Source: Bacillota bacterium
Lineage (GTDB): Bacteria; Bacillota; Clostridia; Oscillospirales; Oscillospiraceae
Length of the DNA stretch: 47,735 bases
Reading direction: 5' to 3'
Assembly (NCBI GenBank): GCA_029003235.1
Contig: JAQYBZ010000027.1
Location: 1-47,735, forward strand
Part shown: positions 40,108 through 47,735 of the stretch, one piece after another
How the letters are laid out: every line of letters starts with the position of its first letter
Position numbering within the stretch: the stretch's first letter is position 1
Notes under the pieces: generated by a model
Told to the model about the DNA's origin: nothing
Databases searched by the model: none
Seen by the model: the letters and a program-made list of their open reading frames with translations, nothing else
Translations under genes and position numbers: made by a program

Positions 40108-41052
40108 TTACATCAGTGCCTGGATCATCTTGTGGATGGTGCGGATGGACTCGGGATGACGCAGGATAACCGCATCAGAGCCGCCTGCCAGAACGGCAGC
40201 CGCAGTGGCCACTTCCATCTCCACGCCGCGCTCTTCCTGGCTGCCCCATTCGGGCATTTCGGCTTCGCTCATGACGGCTTCCTTGACGCCCCATGTGTCG
40301 GAGGAGACCGGCGTCATAATGGGCATCTGGAGCATGGTGTCGGCCTGCTTGAGGGCCGCGTCCTTGACACGGTCCAGCGTGGAGGCCACATACTCGTAGC
40401 CGTAGCCTGCGGCAGCGGAACCGATGTTCATGACAATGGACTGAGCATTGACGCCCAACTGGGTCATGACGGTGTTGAGCTGCTTGGCCAGGTTGATGTC
40501 CACGGCGGATTCCGCGCCGACCTTCTGGTTGTAAGCAAGACCTGCGGATGCGCCGACGGTCTTATAGTTTTCGTCCCGGGCGGAGAGAACGAGAATGTTC
40601 TTTCCGGCCAGCGCTTCGGCGATCTTATTGAACAGCTCCGTGTCCTTTTCGATGTTTTTGCAGCCCATGACGACAAGGGGCAGGGAAGTGGCGTCGGATA
40701 CTTCCTTGGCCAGCTTTACGCACTCGTCCACGGACTTGTTGGCGCCGTTGGGATCCGCACCCTCAAAATGCAGGCACAGGAAAGACACGCCCTCCAGCGT
40801 TTCTGCACGCTTGGCCATGTCTGCCACTGTCTGACAGCCCTCATAGAAAGCCTTCTCGCCGGGCATGACGTATTCGGCCATCCCCAGATCGGTCAGCTCT
40901 GCACCGATCTTCGGCGCGTTCTTGATTTCGGCATCAAAGGTGTGGAACGGAAGCACGTTCTGTCCGCCAATGGCCGTGGCTTTGTCGCCAACACCCAGCA
41001 CAACTTCGTTGATATGGGCGTTGAAAACCTGTTTCTTCGGAACAAAAGGCAT
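40108..41052 (-). CDS. acsD: Corrinoid iron-sulfur protein small subunit
   Basis: This 314-residue subunit pairs with AcsC to hold the cobamide that carries the methyl group. It begins MPFVPKKQVFNAHINEVVLG and shows 'AIGGQNVLPFHTFDAEIKNA', 'VSFLCLHFEGADPNGANKSV', 'LPLVVMGCKNIEKDTELFNK', 'AESAVDINLAKQLNTVMTQL' and 'QSIVMNIGSAAAGYGYEYV', all typical of the CFeSP small subunit. The length is typical (about 310-320). It lies between cooC and the acsCE fusion with short gaps and good GGAGG sites (AGGAGGAATC before the ATG). Confidence 0.97.
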   Translation of the reverse strand: MPFVPKKQVFNAHINEVVLGVGDKATAIGGQNVLPFHTFDAEIKNAPKIGAELTDLGMAEYVMPGEKAFYEGCQTVADMAKRAETLEGVSFLCLHFEGADPNGANKSVDECVKLAKEVSDATSLPLVVMGCKNIEKDTELFNKIAEALAGKNILVLSARDENYKTVGASAGLAYNQKVGAESAVDINLAKQLNTVMTQLGVNAQSIVMNIGSAAAGYGYEYVASTLDRVKDAALKQADTMLQMPIMTPVSSDTWGVKEAVMSEAEMPEWGSQEERGVEMEVATAAAVLAGGSDAVILRHPESIRTIHKMIQALM

Positions 41053-41074
41053 AAGTCTGATTCCTCCTGTTTGT

Positions 41075-41845
41075 TTATAGGTTTAATTTTTTCATAATTT
41101 CTGCCAGCGCCTGCTTTACCGGTGTGCTGTCGGGCACCTGAGAGCTGGGCTTGCCGGCGCAGTCGTAGGCGTACACCGTTTCGTCCTGGGGCAGTACGCC
41201 CACCAGATCGAGACCGTACTTTTCAATTTCCTCCGCCACGCCCGGATCCAGCTTGCCGCCGGGGGCGCGGTTGACGATCAGGCGCATTTCCGTGGGCTTC
41301 AGCTCCAACTGGCTGATCATCTCGGCAATGCGGCCGACAGCCTGAATTCCGCGCCGGGAGCAGTCGGAAATGAGCAGCATGGTGTCCACATGGGGCAGGG
41401 TGCCCCGGCTGATATGTTCCAGCCCGGCCTCGTTGTCGATGACCATATAGCGGTAGTTCCCCGCGTATTTGTCAATCTGGGTCTTGAGTACGCCGTTGAC
41501 GTAGCAATAGCAGCCCTTGCCCTGAGTGCGGCCCATGACCAGCATATCGAAGTCGTCCTGCTCAATGAGGGCGTCTGCGAACATATACTCGGCATAGTCT
41601 GCCTTTGTCATGTTGGCGGGAATGGAATTGGTCAGCTCCGCATGGGCCATATCCTCACGGATGTCGCCCAGAGTGGTCTCAACCTCCACGCCGAGCACCT
41701 CGTTGAGGTTGGAGTTGGCGTCGGCGTCCACCACAAGGATGGAGCCGTTTTTCTGCTTGCACAGATAGTCGATAATCATGCCGCAGGTGGTGGTTTTTCC
41801 CACGCCGCCTTTCCCGGCTACGGCGATGGTATGTGTTTTTGCCAT
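41075..41845 (-). CDS. cooC: CooC/AcsF-type nickel-insertion ATPase
   Basis: This 256-residue MinD/NifH-like ATPase has a deviant P-loop 'IAVAGKGGVGKTTTCGMIID' (residues 8-27) and 'ILVVDADANSNLNEVLGVE'. 'DFDMLVMGRTQGKGCYCYVN' carries the CxC pair that binds nickel in characterised CooC. 'RYMVIDNEAGLEHISRGTLP' and 'LIVNRAPGG' are typical. It matures CO dehydrogenase and/or acetyl-CoA synthase by delivering Ni. It is located between metF and acsD in the same direction; the presence of an ACS-cluster copy argues for an AcsF-like role on AcsB. Confidence 0.93.
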   Translation of the reverse strand: MAKTHTIAVAGKGGVGKTTTCGMIIDYLCKQKNGSILVVDADANSNLNEVLGVEVETTLGDIREDMAHAELTNSIPANMTKADYAEYMFADALIEQDDFDMLVMGRTQGKGCYCYVNGVLKTQIDKYAGNYRYMVIDNEAGLEHISRGTLPHVDTMLLISDCSRRGIQAVGRIAEMISQLELKPTEMRLIVNRAPGGKLDPGVAEEIEKYGLDLVGVLPQDETVYAYDCAGKPSSQVPDSTPVKQALAEIMKKLNL

Positions 41846-41898
41846 ATTATGTATGCTCCTTGGTTAACGGCAGGCGCTCCTGCCGCGGAATGGGGTGA

Positions 41899-42828
41899 TT
41901 ATACCAGATCGATAATACCGGAATTCTCAACGATGTAGGCCACATCCTCGTACTTGTTCAGGGCGTACAGATGGATGCCGTCCACGCCGCAGGCGCGGTA
42001 CTGATCGATCAGTTCGATGGTGTAGTCCAGACCGGCCTTGCGGAAATCGGCCTTCTTCTGTTCCGCAGCCGCGTCAAAGGGCTCTTTGTCGTAGGGATTG
42101 GGGAAGATCCAGTACTTGGAGATCAGCTCGCACAGCTTGCGATCCATGACGCAGGCGTTCCGGGACAGAGCGTTGGTCAGAGTGCCGGAAATGGTGGTGA
42201 TGGGCATGATGCCCACATCCACGGGCATCCAGACGCCGGCAGCGCGGATGGCGTCCAGCCAATAGCGGAACTGATCCATGTCCCAGCAGAGCTGAGAGAT
42301 GATGAAGTTGGCGCCGTTGTCCTGCTTCTGTTTCAGGAAAGAAATATCGGATTCCAGACTTCTGCACTGGACATGGCCTTCTGGAGAGCCTGCCACGGCA
42401 ATGGTAAACTTGTCGCCGAATTCCTGACGGATGAACTTGACCAGCTCTGTGGCATAGTGCAGGTCGCCGTTGGTGCCTGTCCAGCCAAAGGGCAGATCGC
42501 CCCGCAGCGCCAGAATATGGTTGATGCCGTGATCCAGATAAGTCTGCAGCTTTTCCTTAATGTCCTGCTTGGTGTTGCCGATGCAGGTAAAGTGGGTGAT
42601 GGGCGTGGTCTTGCCGTCGGCGACGATCTTGTCCAGAACCTCCAGATTCTTGCCCACGTTGGTACCGCCTGCGCCGTAGGTGCAGGAGATATAGTCGGGA
42701 TTCATGCTGTAGAGCTTCTCCAGCACGCCGCCTTCGCCGCACAGCTTTTCCATGCCGACGTCGGTCTTGGGCGGGAACACCTCAAAGGAAAATGCCGCTC
42801 TTTTTTCGTAGATGTCTGCAACGCTCAT
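41899..42828 (-). CDS. metF: 5,10-methylenetetrahydrofolate reductase
   Basis: This 309-residue flavoprotein reduces methylene- to methyl-tetrahydrofolate, providing the methyl group for AcsE. 'RAAFSFEVFPPKTDVGMEKL' is the conserved N-terminus; 'YISCTYGAGGTNVGKNLEVL', 'ITHFTCIGNTKQDIKEKLQT', 'HILALRGDLPFGW', 'NFIISQLCWDMDQFRYWLDA' and 'IMPITTISGTLTNAL' follow the MetF barrel. The zinc/Fe-S partner MetV found in some acetogens is not adjacent. The ATG at 42828 follows TGGAGG; a longer reading would include the promoter. First gene of the acs operon, with cooC 53 bases downstream. Confidence 0.95.
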   Translation of the reverse strand: MSVADIYEKRAAFSFEVFPPKTDVGMEKLCGEGGVLEKLYSMNPDYISCTYGAGGTNVGKNLEVLDKIVADGKTTPITHFTCIGNTKQDIKEKLQTYLDHGINHILALRGDLPFGWTGTNGDLHYATELVKFIRQEFGDKFTIAVAGSPEGHVQCRSLESDISFLKQKQDNGANFIISQLCWDMDQFRYWLDAIRAAGVWMPVDVGIMPITTISGTLTNALSRNACVMDRKLCELISKYWIFPNPYDKEPFDAAAEQKKADFRKAGLDYTIELIDQYRACGVDGIHLYALNKYEDVAYIVENSGIIDLV

Positions 42829-42885
42829 AAATTGCCTCCATATATTTGTAAGTGTATACTCCAAATGAGCAAATGCGCCCATTTC

Positions 42886-42929
42886 TATCGATACAAATGG
42901 ATGATAACACAATTTATCGGCAATTACAA
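42886..42929 (-). promoter_or_regulatory. metF-acs operon promoter with GATAA repeats
   Basis: Minus strand TTGTAA (42924-42929), 17 bases, TATCAT (42901-42906). The spacer and -10 carry an inverted repeat GATAA-N6-TTATC (42903-42918). The palindrome TATCGATA (42886-42893) lies just downstream of the -10. No gene is visible in 42930-43160. Confidence 0.65.
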
Positions 42930-43164
42930 GTCCTGCCGCCGCATATTTGGTATAAAAAACACAAAAAGTAGAAAAATCCCGTACTGTCTGCGGAAAAGGA
43001 ATATTGAACAAGGGTCAATTCATAGCGCATGGCGCAAAACAACCTGAAAACACAGGCATTTCAGTCAGTTTCCTGTTTCTCCGGCGTATGATGGCTGCGC
43101 GTTTTCATACAACGCGCCTGCGTTTCCGGCCGGTTCGGTGCGCCAAATCAATTTTAAGAAGAAA

Positions 43165-43193
43165 CCTGCTGGAAAGAACGACTTCCCAGCAGG
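43165..43193 (-). terminator. Terminator of the cotJ operon
   Basis: CCTGCTGG / CCAGCAGG (43165-43172, 43186-43193), T-rich on the minus strand after the stem (TTTCTTCTT). Confidence 0.75.
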
Positions 43194-43203
43194 CTTTTCT
43201 ATG

Positions 43204-43800
43204 CTACATATCCAAAGCCGGATTCATATAGTAGACATTCTTCTGATTCAGCTTTTCCCGCAAAAGCTGAATCGCCTCACCAAAGCGCTGGAAGTGGACG
43301 ATCTCCCGCTCCCGCAGGAATTTAATCACATCATTTACATCCGGATTATCAGACAGGCGCAGGATGTTGTCGTATGTCACCCGGGCTTTTTGCTCGGCAG
43401 CCAGATCCTCCGTCAGGTCGGCAATGGGGTCGCCCTTGACCGCCATACTGGCGGCGTTCCACGGTGAGCCGGACGCGGCGGTAGGGTAGACGCCTGCCGT
43501 GTGATCCACAAAATAGGGGGCAAAGCCGGCCTCACGCATCTGTTCCTCCGACAGATTCCGGGTCAATTGGTGAACGATGGTGCCCACCATTTCCAGATGC
43601 CCCAGCTCCTCTGTGCCAATATCCGTCAGCAGCCCTTTCAGTTCCGGATAAGGCATGCTGTAGCGCTGGCTCAGATAGCGCAGAGAAGCGCCCAATTCGC
43701 CGTCGGGACCACCGTACTGGCTGACCACAATGGCCGCCAGCCGGGGATCGGTTCGGGCAATCTTAATGGGATATTGCAGCTTCTTTTCATATACAAACAT
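43204..43800 (-). CDS. cotJC: Spore coat protein CotJC, manganese-catalase-like
   Basis: This 198-residue four-helix-bundle protein is related to dimanganese catalases. The metal-ligand glutamates and histidines appear in 'GGPDGELGASLRYLSQRY', 'DIGTEELGHLEMVGTIVHQL', 'LAAEQKARVTYDNIL' and 'REREIVHFQRFGEAI'. 'MFVYEKKLQYPIKI' is the usual CotJC start. It is deposited in the spore coat during sporulation and may break down peroxide. The upstream cotJA-cotJB fusion gene ends three bases earlier, so the pair is co-transcribed. Confidence 0.94.
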   Translation of the reverse strand: MFVYEKKLQYPIKIARTDPRLAAIVVSQYGGPDGELGASLRYLSQRYSMPYPELKGLLTDIGTEELGHLEMVGTIVHQLTRNLSEEQMREAGFAPYFVDHTAGVYPTAASGSPWNAASMAVKGDPIADLTEDLAAEQKARVTYDNILRLSDNPDVNDVIKFLREREIVHFQRFGEAIQLLREKLNQKNVYYMNPALDM

Positions 43801-43803
43801 GGG

Positions 43804-44265
43804 TCAGTCCTCCTTTTCCTGCTGGTATTCCCACGGCCACGGGCTATTGACCCAGTTATATACGCCACCGGTGCCGGCCTGCATGGCTGTCAGTGGGCCG
43901 TACTGCGCCTCATATTTTGCCTTGCCCTCCTGATAAAGCCGGACGTAGTCCCGGAACAGCTCCAGTGCCTGGCGATCCTGCTGGTGGGTATCCAGATACA
44001 GCACCAGCTCATAGATGGCAAAGCCCAGCGCCTGCAGCTCCTGCAAGGGGGTAGCGGGCTTCTCGTTCTTATTTACCATTCCCATAAAGGGAAGATCCAG
44101 ACCGGGAAACAGAGTGCCCCGTACAAAGCCCTTTTTTGCCGTGTATTTGGCCGGATTTTCCGGCTGAAAGGGGACATAGGGATTGGCAAGGGGCGCGTTT
44201 GCCGGGAGAATCCCCTGTCCGTCCGGGACAGGGTTCGGCATCTTCTGTTGGATTTTCTCCTCCAA
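43804..44265 (-). CDS. CotJA-CotJB fusion spore coat protein
   Basis: This 153-residue protein joins the two small coat proteins that normally precede cotJC as separate genes. Residues about 20-65 match CotJA ('ANAPLANPYVPFQPENPAKY', 'GFVRGTLFPGLDLPFMG'). Residues about 70-150 match CotJB ('LQELQALGFAIYELVLYLDT', 'EAQYGPLTAMQAG', 'WVNSPWPWEY'). The start is a TTG at 44265, with AAGGAGGGAA upstream at good spacing; no ATG is available. Expression would be expected in the sporulation mother cell, but only a weak sigma-E-like promoter was seen. The fusion is in-frame without a stop between domains. Confidence 0.88.
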   Translation of the reverse strand: MEEKIQQKMPNPVPDGQGILPANAPLANPYVPFQPENPAKYTAKKGFVRGTLFPGLDLPFMGMVNKNEKPATPLQELQALGFAIYELVLYLDTHQQDRQALELFRDYVRLYQEGKAKYEAQYGPLTAMQAGTGGVYNWVNSPWPWEYQQEKED

Positions 44266-44341
44266 GGTGTTCCCTCCTTATTTGTGTTGGCGCCGAAATT
44301 CGACAGCCTTCAAACATATCCTATGCACGGAGGAAAAAATA

Positions 44342-44350
44342 TGGTATAAT
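44342..44350 (+). promoter_or_regulatory. Extended -10 promoter of cwlD-radA
   Basis: TGG-TATAAT (44342-44350), an extended -10 element with no good -35. The leader to the cwlD start at 44525 is about 170 bases. Confidence 0.5.
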
Positions 44351-44524
44351 AAATACAAACTCCTGAAAGCTGAAAATTTGGTTCCTTCGTCATTGGGGGC
44401 TTAGGCAACAGGCGCGTATTGTTCCGCCGGCCTGTGAAACCCGCCGCAGTGTTAAAATTGCCATGGCAAAAAAGAATAAACCGGACGGCAGGGCAATAAA
44501 CCTTGTACCAGGGAGGTGTCCGCC

Positions 44525-45247
44525 GTGGGTTTCTTGAAAAAATACTACTATGTTTATGTGTTGGTTCTGGCGGTGGCATTTGCGGCGGCATGGTTCACCG
44601 CAGACCGGATTACCGCCGTTGTCGCCGCCATGCAGGACAGCGGCACGCCTGTCGTGATCATCGATCCCGGCCATGGCGGCGAGGACGGCGGCGCCATTTC
44701 CTGTACCGGCGTACAGGAAAGTCAGCTCAATCTGGAGATCAGTCTGCGGCTGAACGATCTGTGTCACCTGATGGGCATTTCCACGCAGATGGTACGAACC
44801 CAGGATAAGGCCGTGTATTCTCAGGGCTGCTCCACCATATCGGAGAAAAAAGTATCCGATCTGAAAAACCGCGTGGCGCTGGTCAACGACACGCCGGGAG
44901 CGCTGCTGGTCAGTATTCACCAGAATATGTTTTCCGACCCGAAGTACTCCGGGGCGCAGGTGTTCTATGCGGGCACGGAGGGCAGCAGGCAGTTGGCGGA
45001 ATCCATTCAAAGCCTGTTGTGCGTTCACGTCGATCCCAACAATCACCGGGAGTGCAAACTTGCCTCCGCCGTGTATCTCATGGAGCATATTCACTGCACG
45101 GGCGTACTCATAGAATGTGGCTTTTTGTCCAATTCCGACGAGGAACAGCTTCTTCGCACCCCAGAGTATCAGAAAAAACTGGCCTGCGCCATCTGTGCCG
45201 GGCTGTATCCCTACTTTACAGAGGAGAATGGCAACAATGAAGTCTAA
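44525..45247 (+). CDS. cwlD: N-acetylmuramoyl-L-alanine amidase, CwlD-like
   Basis: This 240-residue zinc amidase of the Amidase_3 family has an N-terminal membrane segment (YYYVYVLVLAVAFAAAWFTA). Zinc ligands and catalytic residues fall in 'VVIIDPGHGGEDGGA', 'ESQLNLEISLRLND', 'ALLVSIHQNMFSD' and 'CTGVLIECGFLSNSDEEQLL'. Size and anchor resemble CwlD, which makes muramic-lactam in the spore cortex, and spore coat genes lie next door. A general amidase cannot be excluded. The GTG at 44525 is preferred because AGGGAGG ends 8 bases before it; the GTG at 44516 overlaps that site. It overlaps radA by 11 bases. Confidence 0.86.
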   Translation: MGFLKKYYYVYVLVLAVAFAAAWFTADRITAVVAAMQDSGTPVVIIDPGHGGEDGGAISCTGVQESQLNLEISLRLNDLCHLMGISTQMVRTQDKAVYSQGCSTISEKKVSDLKNRVALVNDTPGALLVSIHQNMFSDPKYSGAQVFYAGTEGSRQLAESIQSLLCVHVDPNNHRECKLASAVYLMEHIHCTGVLIECGFLSNSDEEQLLRTPEYQKKLACAICAGLYPYFTEENGNNEV

Positions 45248-46601
45248 AACCGTCTATTTCTGCACCAACTGCGGCAATGAAACGCCTCAGTGGATGGGGC
45301 GCTGCCCGGCCTGCGGGGCATGGAACACCATGCAGGAGCACACGGAAAAGCCTGCCGCCGCCAAACCTGCGGCGGTACGCCAGACAGGTGGGCTCAGCCA
45401 TGCGCCCAAGCGTCTGAGCGAGGTGGAAGTCACCTCCGGCGAGGAACGTTTTACCACGGGAATGGGGGAGCTGGATCGTGTGCTGGGCGGTGGCGCAGTG
45501 CCCGGTTCTCTGGTTCTGGTGGGCGGCGCACCGGGAATCGGCAAATCCACGCTGCTGCTGCAAATCTGCGCGGAGATCTGTAGCCGGCGAAAGGTGCTGT
45601 ATGTCTCCGGAGAGGAAAGCGACCGCCAGCTCAAGATGCGCGCCCAGCGCCTGAACGTCAGCTCAGACAACCTGCTGGTGTTTTCCGAGACCAGCATGGA
45701 GGAGATCCTGCGTGTGGCGGAGCAGACTGCTCCCGACGTGCTCATTGCCGATTCCATCCAGACCCTGTACGCCCAGGACAACACGTCCTCTCCCGGCAGT
45801 ATCTCTCAGGTCAAGGACTGCACCATGGCGCTGATGCAGCTTGCCAAGTCCGCCGGAATCACTGTTTTTGTGGTGGGGCACGTCAATAAAGAGGGCGCCA
45901 TAGCCGGGCCGAAGGTGCTGGAGCACATGGTAGACTGCGTGCTGTATTTTGAGGGGGAGCGCAACAGCGCCTACCGCCTGCTGAGAGCCGCCAAAAACCG
46001 TTTTGGCTCCACCAATGAAGTGGGCGTTTTTGAGATGCTGGACAGCGGCCTGAAGGAGATCCCCAATCCGTCGGAGGCGTTGCTGGCGGGACGGCCGGCG
46101 GGCGCACCCGGCACCTGCGTGGCCTGTGCCATGGAGGGCACCAGACCCATTTTGGCCGAGGTACAGGCGCTGGTGGCCAAGAGCGCTTTTCATGTGCCAC
46201 GGCGTACCACAGACGGCTTTGACTACAACCGGGCGGCGCTGCTCATGGCTGTGCTGGAAAAGCGCGGCGGTATGAAGATGGACGACTGCGACGCATATGT
46301 GAACGTCATCGGCGGCCTGAACATCAATGAGCCCGGCTCCGATCTGCCTGTGGTCATTGCGCTGGCGTCCAGCTACGCGGACAAGCCCGTGGCGGAGCAT
46401 CTGACTGCCATCGGTGAGGTAGGACTGACAGGGGAGATTCGCACGGTGTCCTGTCTGGAACAGCGCCTCAACGAGATCCACCGTCTGGGCTTTACCAAAT
46501 GCATCCTGCCACGCTTCGGTACGGACTCTCTGCGGGTGCCGCAGGGAATGGAGGTCTACCGTGTGCGCAATATCCGGGAAGCCATTGCCGTGGCGTTCTG
46601 A
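45237..46601 (+). CDS. radA: DNA repair protein RadA
   Basis: This 454-residue branch-migration ATPase for homologous recombination has an N-terminal C4 zinc finger (CTNCG and CPACG), then a RecA-like core with Walker A 'GGAPGIGKSTLLLQI' and 'KVLYVSGEESDRQLKMRAQR', the RadA-specific KNRFG motif ('AAKNRFGSTNEVGVF'), and a Lon-protease-like C-terminal domain ('NVIGGLNINEPGSDLPVVIA', 'TAIGEVGLTGEIRTVSCLEQ'). Length is standard. The ATG at 45237 follows AGAGGAG and lies within the end of cwlD. Confidence 0.97.
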   Translation: MKSKTVYFCTNCGNETPQWMGRCPACGAWNTMQEHTEKPAAAKPAAVRQTGGLSHAPKRLSEVEVTSGEERFTTGMGELDRVLGGGAVPGSLVLVGGAPGIGKSTLLLQICAEICSRRKVLYVSGEESDRQLKMRAQRLNVSSDNLLVFSETSMEEILRVAEQTAPDVLIADSIQTLYAQDNTSSPGSISQVKDCTMALMQLAKSAGITVFVVGHVNKEGAIAGPKVLEHMVDCVLYFEGERNSAYRLLRAAKNRFGSTNEVGVFEMLDSGLKEIPNPSEALLAGRPAGAPGTCVACAMEGTRPILAEVQALVAKSAFHVPRRTTDGFDYNRAALLMAVLEKRGGMKMDDCDAYVNVIGGLNINEPGSDLPVVIALASSYADKPVAEHLTAIGEVGLTGEIRTVSCLEQRLNEIHRLGFTKCILPRFGTDSLRVPQGMEVYRVRNIREAIAVAF

Positions 46602-46652
46602 CGAAACTATCTGGACAAAAGGGGAGAGGGGATAGGAAAACCCCACATTAGA

Positions 46653-46687
46653 CGAACCGCCCCGGTCAATTTGACCAGAGCGGTTCG
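46653..46687 (+). terminator. Terminator between radA and the recombinase
   Basis: CGAACCGC / GCGGTTCG outer stem (46653-46660, 46680-46687) with an inner GGTCAA / TTGACC stem. Nearly symmetric, so it may serve both converging genes. The T-tract on the + strand is weak. Confidence 0.65.
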
Positions 46688-46748
46688 TGGTTTCCTGACA
46701 ATTTATCGATTTTCTGAAAGCAGGATAATATAAATGTCTATCTTTCTC

Positions 46749-47735
46749 TCAGCCGCCTTCGGTTTTCTTGAGGTCGATGTGGGAGAGGGGATTGGCCTCG
46801 GCGGCGATCTTCAGTTCTGTGTTTTCCACATGGGTATAAATTTGCGTGGTATTCAGATTTTCGTGTCCCAAAACCTCCTGCACGGTTTTTACGTCCACGC
46901 CGTTTTGCAGCATGAGCGTGGCAGCAGTGTGGCGCAGCTTGTGGGCAGACAGATTGTTGGCGTCCAGCCCGGCCTCCAGGAAATGCTTTTTGATCAGCCG
47001 GTGAACGGCGGAAACACTGATGCGATTGTGGTCTCTCGAGCCAAATAGCGCACGATTATCGGACAAAACCATCTGATTGCGCTCCACCAGATAGTCGTCA
47101 ATGGCGGCTTTACAGGCAGAACCCATATAGACAATGCGCTCTTTGTTGCCTTTGCCCACCACGCGGATTCGGTCTGTATAAATATCCGTAATATTCAGCC
47201 CCACCAGCTCGGAACGGCGAATACCGCAGTTCAAAAACAGCAGGATAATGGCGTAATCCCGCTTTTTATTGGGGCCATCCACGGATTTGAGCAGGGTTTT
47301 GCACTGCTCCAGCGTCAGGTATTTTGGAAGAGATTTCCGTATTTTTGGATATTCCATGTCCTGCACCGGATTTTCCGAGAGTTGCTTGGTGCGCACGGTG
47401 AGGTATTTATAAAAAGATTTGATGGCAGACAGCTTACGCGCCCGTGCAGCGGCGTCAATGCCGATCTCTCTGGCATCAGAATCGGGGTTCTTGACCCGGT
47501 CATTGGCAAGATACGACAAAAAATCGTAGATGTCCGTGACAGTGATCTGCCGGATAAAACTCAAATCCACATCCTTAATGGAGATGGTGTCCAGATCCGT
47601 GTCATAGGGCATTTCATTTTTCATCAATTTCATAAAGCGCAGAAACATACGCAGATCAAGATAGTATTCTGAAATGGTGCGCCGGGACTGGCCTTTGATG
47701 GTCTCATGGTAGGAAAGAAATTCCCGCAAGATCAA
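46749..47735 (-). CDS. Tyrosine recombinase, XerC/XerD-like, N-terminus outside window
   Basis: At least 328 residues of a site-specific recombinase run off the window edge, so the true start is not seen. The N-terminal SAM-like DNA-binding part holds 'YHETIKGQSRRTISEYYLDL'. The catalytic domain shows the conserved residues: Arg in 'LNCGIRRSELVGLNI', Lys in the beta hairpin 'IRVVGKGNKERIVY', His and Arg in 'LSAHKLRHTAATLMLQNG', His in 'VQEVLGHENLN' and the nucleophile Tyr in 'TTQIYTHVEN'. The size and plain architecture suggest a chromosomal XerC/D-type resolvase rather than a phage integrase, and no attachment site or mobile element was seen beside it. No dif-like site is visible. Confidence 0.9.
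   Translation of the reverse strand: MILREFLSYHETIKGQSRRTISEYYLDLRMFLRFMKLMKNEMPYDTDLDTISIKDVDLSFIRQITVTDIYDFLSYLANDRVKNPDSDAREIGIDAAARARKLSAIKSFYKYLTVRTKQLSENPVQDMEYPKIRKSLPKYLTLEQCKTLLKSVDGPNKKRDYAIILLFLNCGIRRSELVGLNITDIYTDRIRVVGKGNKERIVYMGSACKAAIDDYLVERNQMVLSDNRALFGSRDHNRISVSAVHRLIKKHFLEAGLDANNLSAHKLRHTAATLMLQNGVDVKTVQEVLGHENLNTTQIYTHVENTELKIAAEANPLSHIDLKKTEGG

Noticed and set aside
44320..44345. Sigma-E promoter for the cotJ genes on the minus strand
   Set aside because: A CCATATT and a CATAGGAT-like pair occur but the spacing (12 bases) and the -10 match are poor.
46602..46748. dif or phage attachment site beside the tyrosine recombinase
   Set aside because: Only a terminator-like hairpin is visible; no 28-bp dif-like sequence or direct repeats.
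1..47735. CRISPR array, insertion sequence or prophage
   Set aside because: No regularly spaced repeats, transposase or phage structural genes were found; the recombinase resembles a chromosomal Xer protein.

Overview
The window looks like chromosomal DNA of a GC-rich, spore-forming, anaerobic Clostridium-class bacterium, most like the Oscillospiraceae/Intestinimonas-type gut acetogens. The clues are spore-coat cotJ genes next to a CwlD-type germination amidase, an S-layer (SLH) surface protein, Firmicutes gene orders (yceD-rpmF and der-plsY-gpsA), near-consensus sigma-A promoters with 17-bp spacers, and a large block of Wood-Ljungdahl (acetyl-CoA pathway) genes. The assignment is by gene content only; no 16S gene or database search was available.

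Layout. 1-760: the edge of a VOC/glyoxalase gene and an AT-richer stretch of decayed coding sequence. 760-2564: a drug-type ABC exporter pair with its own promoter and hairpin leader. 2760-4725: pyrF, lacking the usual catalytic lysine, with a histidine phosphatase-GNAT fusion. 4882-5551: a small membrane protein and a deletion scar joining a TetR N-terminus to part of a cation/proton antiporter, with the old promoter and operator still intact. 5648-12008: one minus-strand molybdenum operon, modA-modB-modC, a MoeA-like gene, moaA, moaC and a mogA-moaE fusion, behind a hairpin-rich leader. 12102-12908: a GNAT acetyltransferase and tRNA-Arg(ACG). 13206-17209: the potABCD polyamine transporter. 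17375-26685: RNA modification, ribosome assembly, phospholipid and surface genes (rluA type, yceD, rpmF, der, plsY, gpsA, a caspase-like SLH protein, an ECF S-component and a YwlG-family gene). 26790-28868: a CarD-type regulator and an amino-acid permease.

28935-42929 is the metabolic core, all on the minus strand: metF, cooC, acsD, an acsC-acsE fusion, acsB, an acsV-type reductive activator, a DUF3786 gene, a trigger-factor-like isomerase, fhs and a DUF1638 gene. Together these supply the tetrahydrofolate C1 steps (Fhs, MetF), methyl transfer to the corrinoid protein (AcsE to AcsCD), corrinoid reactivation (AcsV), metal-site maturation (CooC) and acetyl-CoA synthesis (AcsB). The CO dehydrogenase subunit, FolD/FchA, MetV and formate dehydrogenase are not in the window. 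The molybdenum operon would fit a Mo- or W-dependent formate dehydrogenase elsewhere in the genome.

43204-44265 holds spore-coat genes (cotJC and a cotJA-cotJB fusion). 44525-47735 holds cwlD, radA and the C-terminal part of a tyrosine recombinase cut by the window edge. I saw no CRISPR array, insertion sequence, rRNA or prophage. The most unusual observations are the AcsC-AcsE fusion with a dedicated chaperone-like gene, the Lys-to-Met change in PyrF, the fused and altered MogA-MoaE, and the terminator-bearing modA leader.
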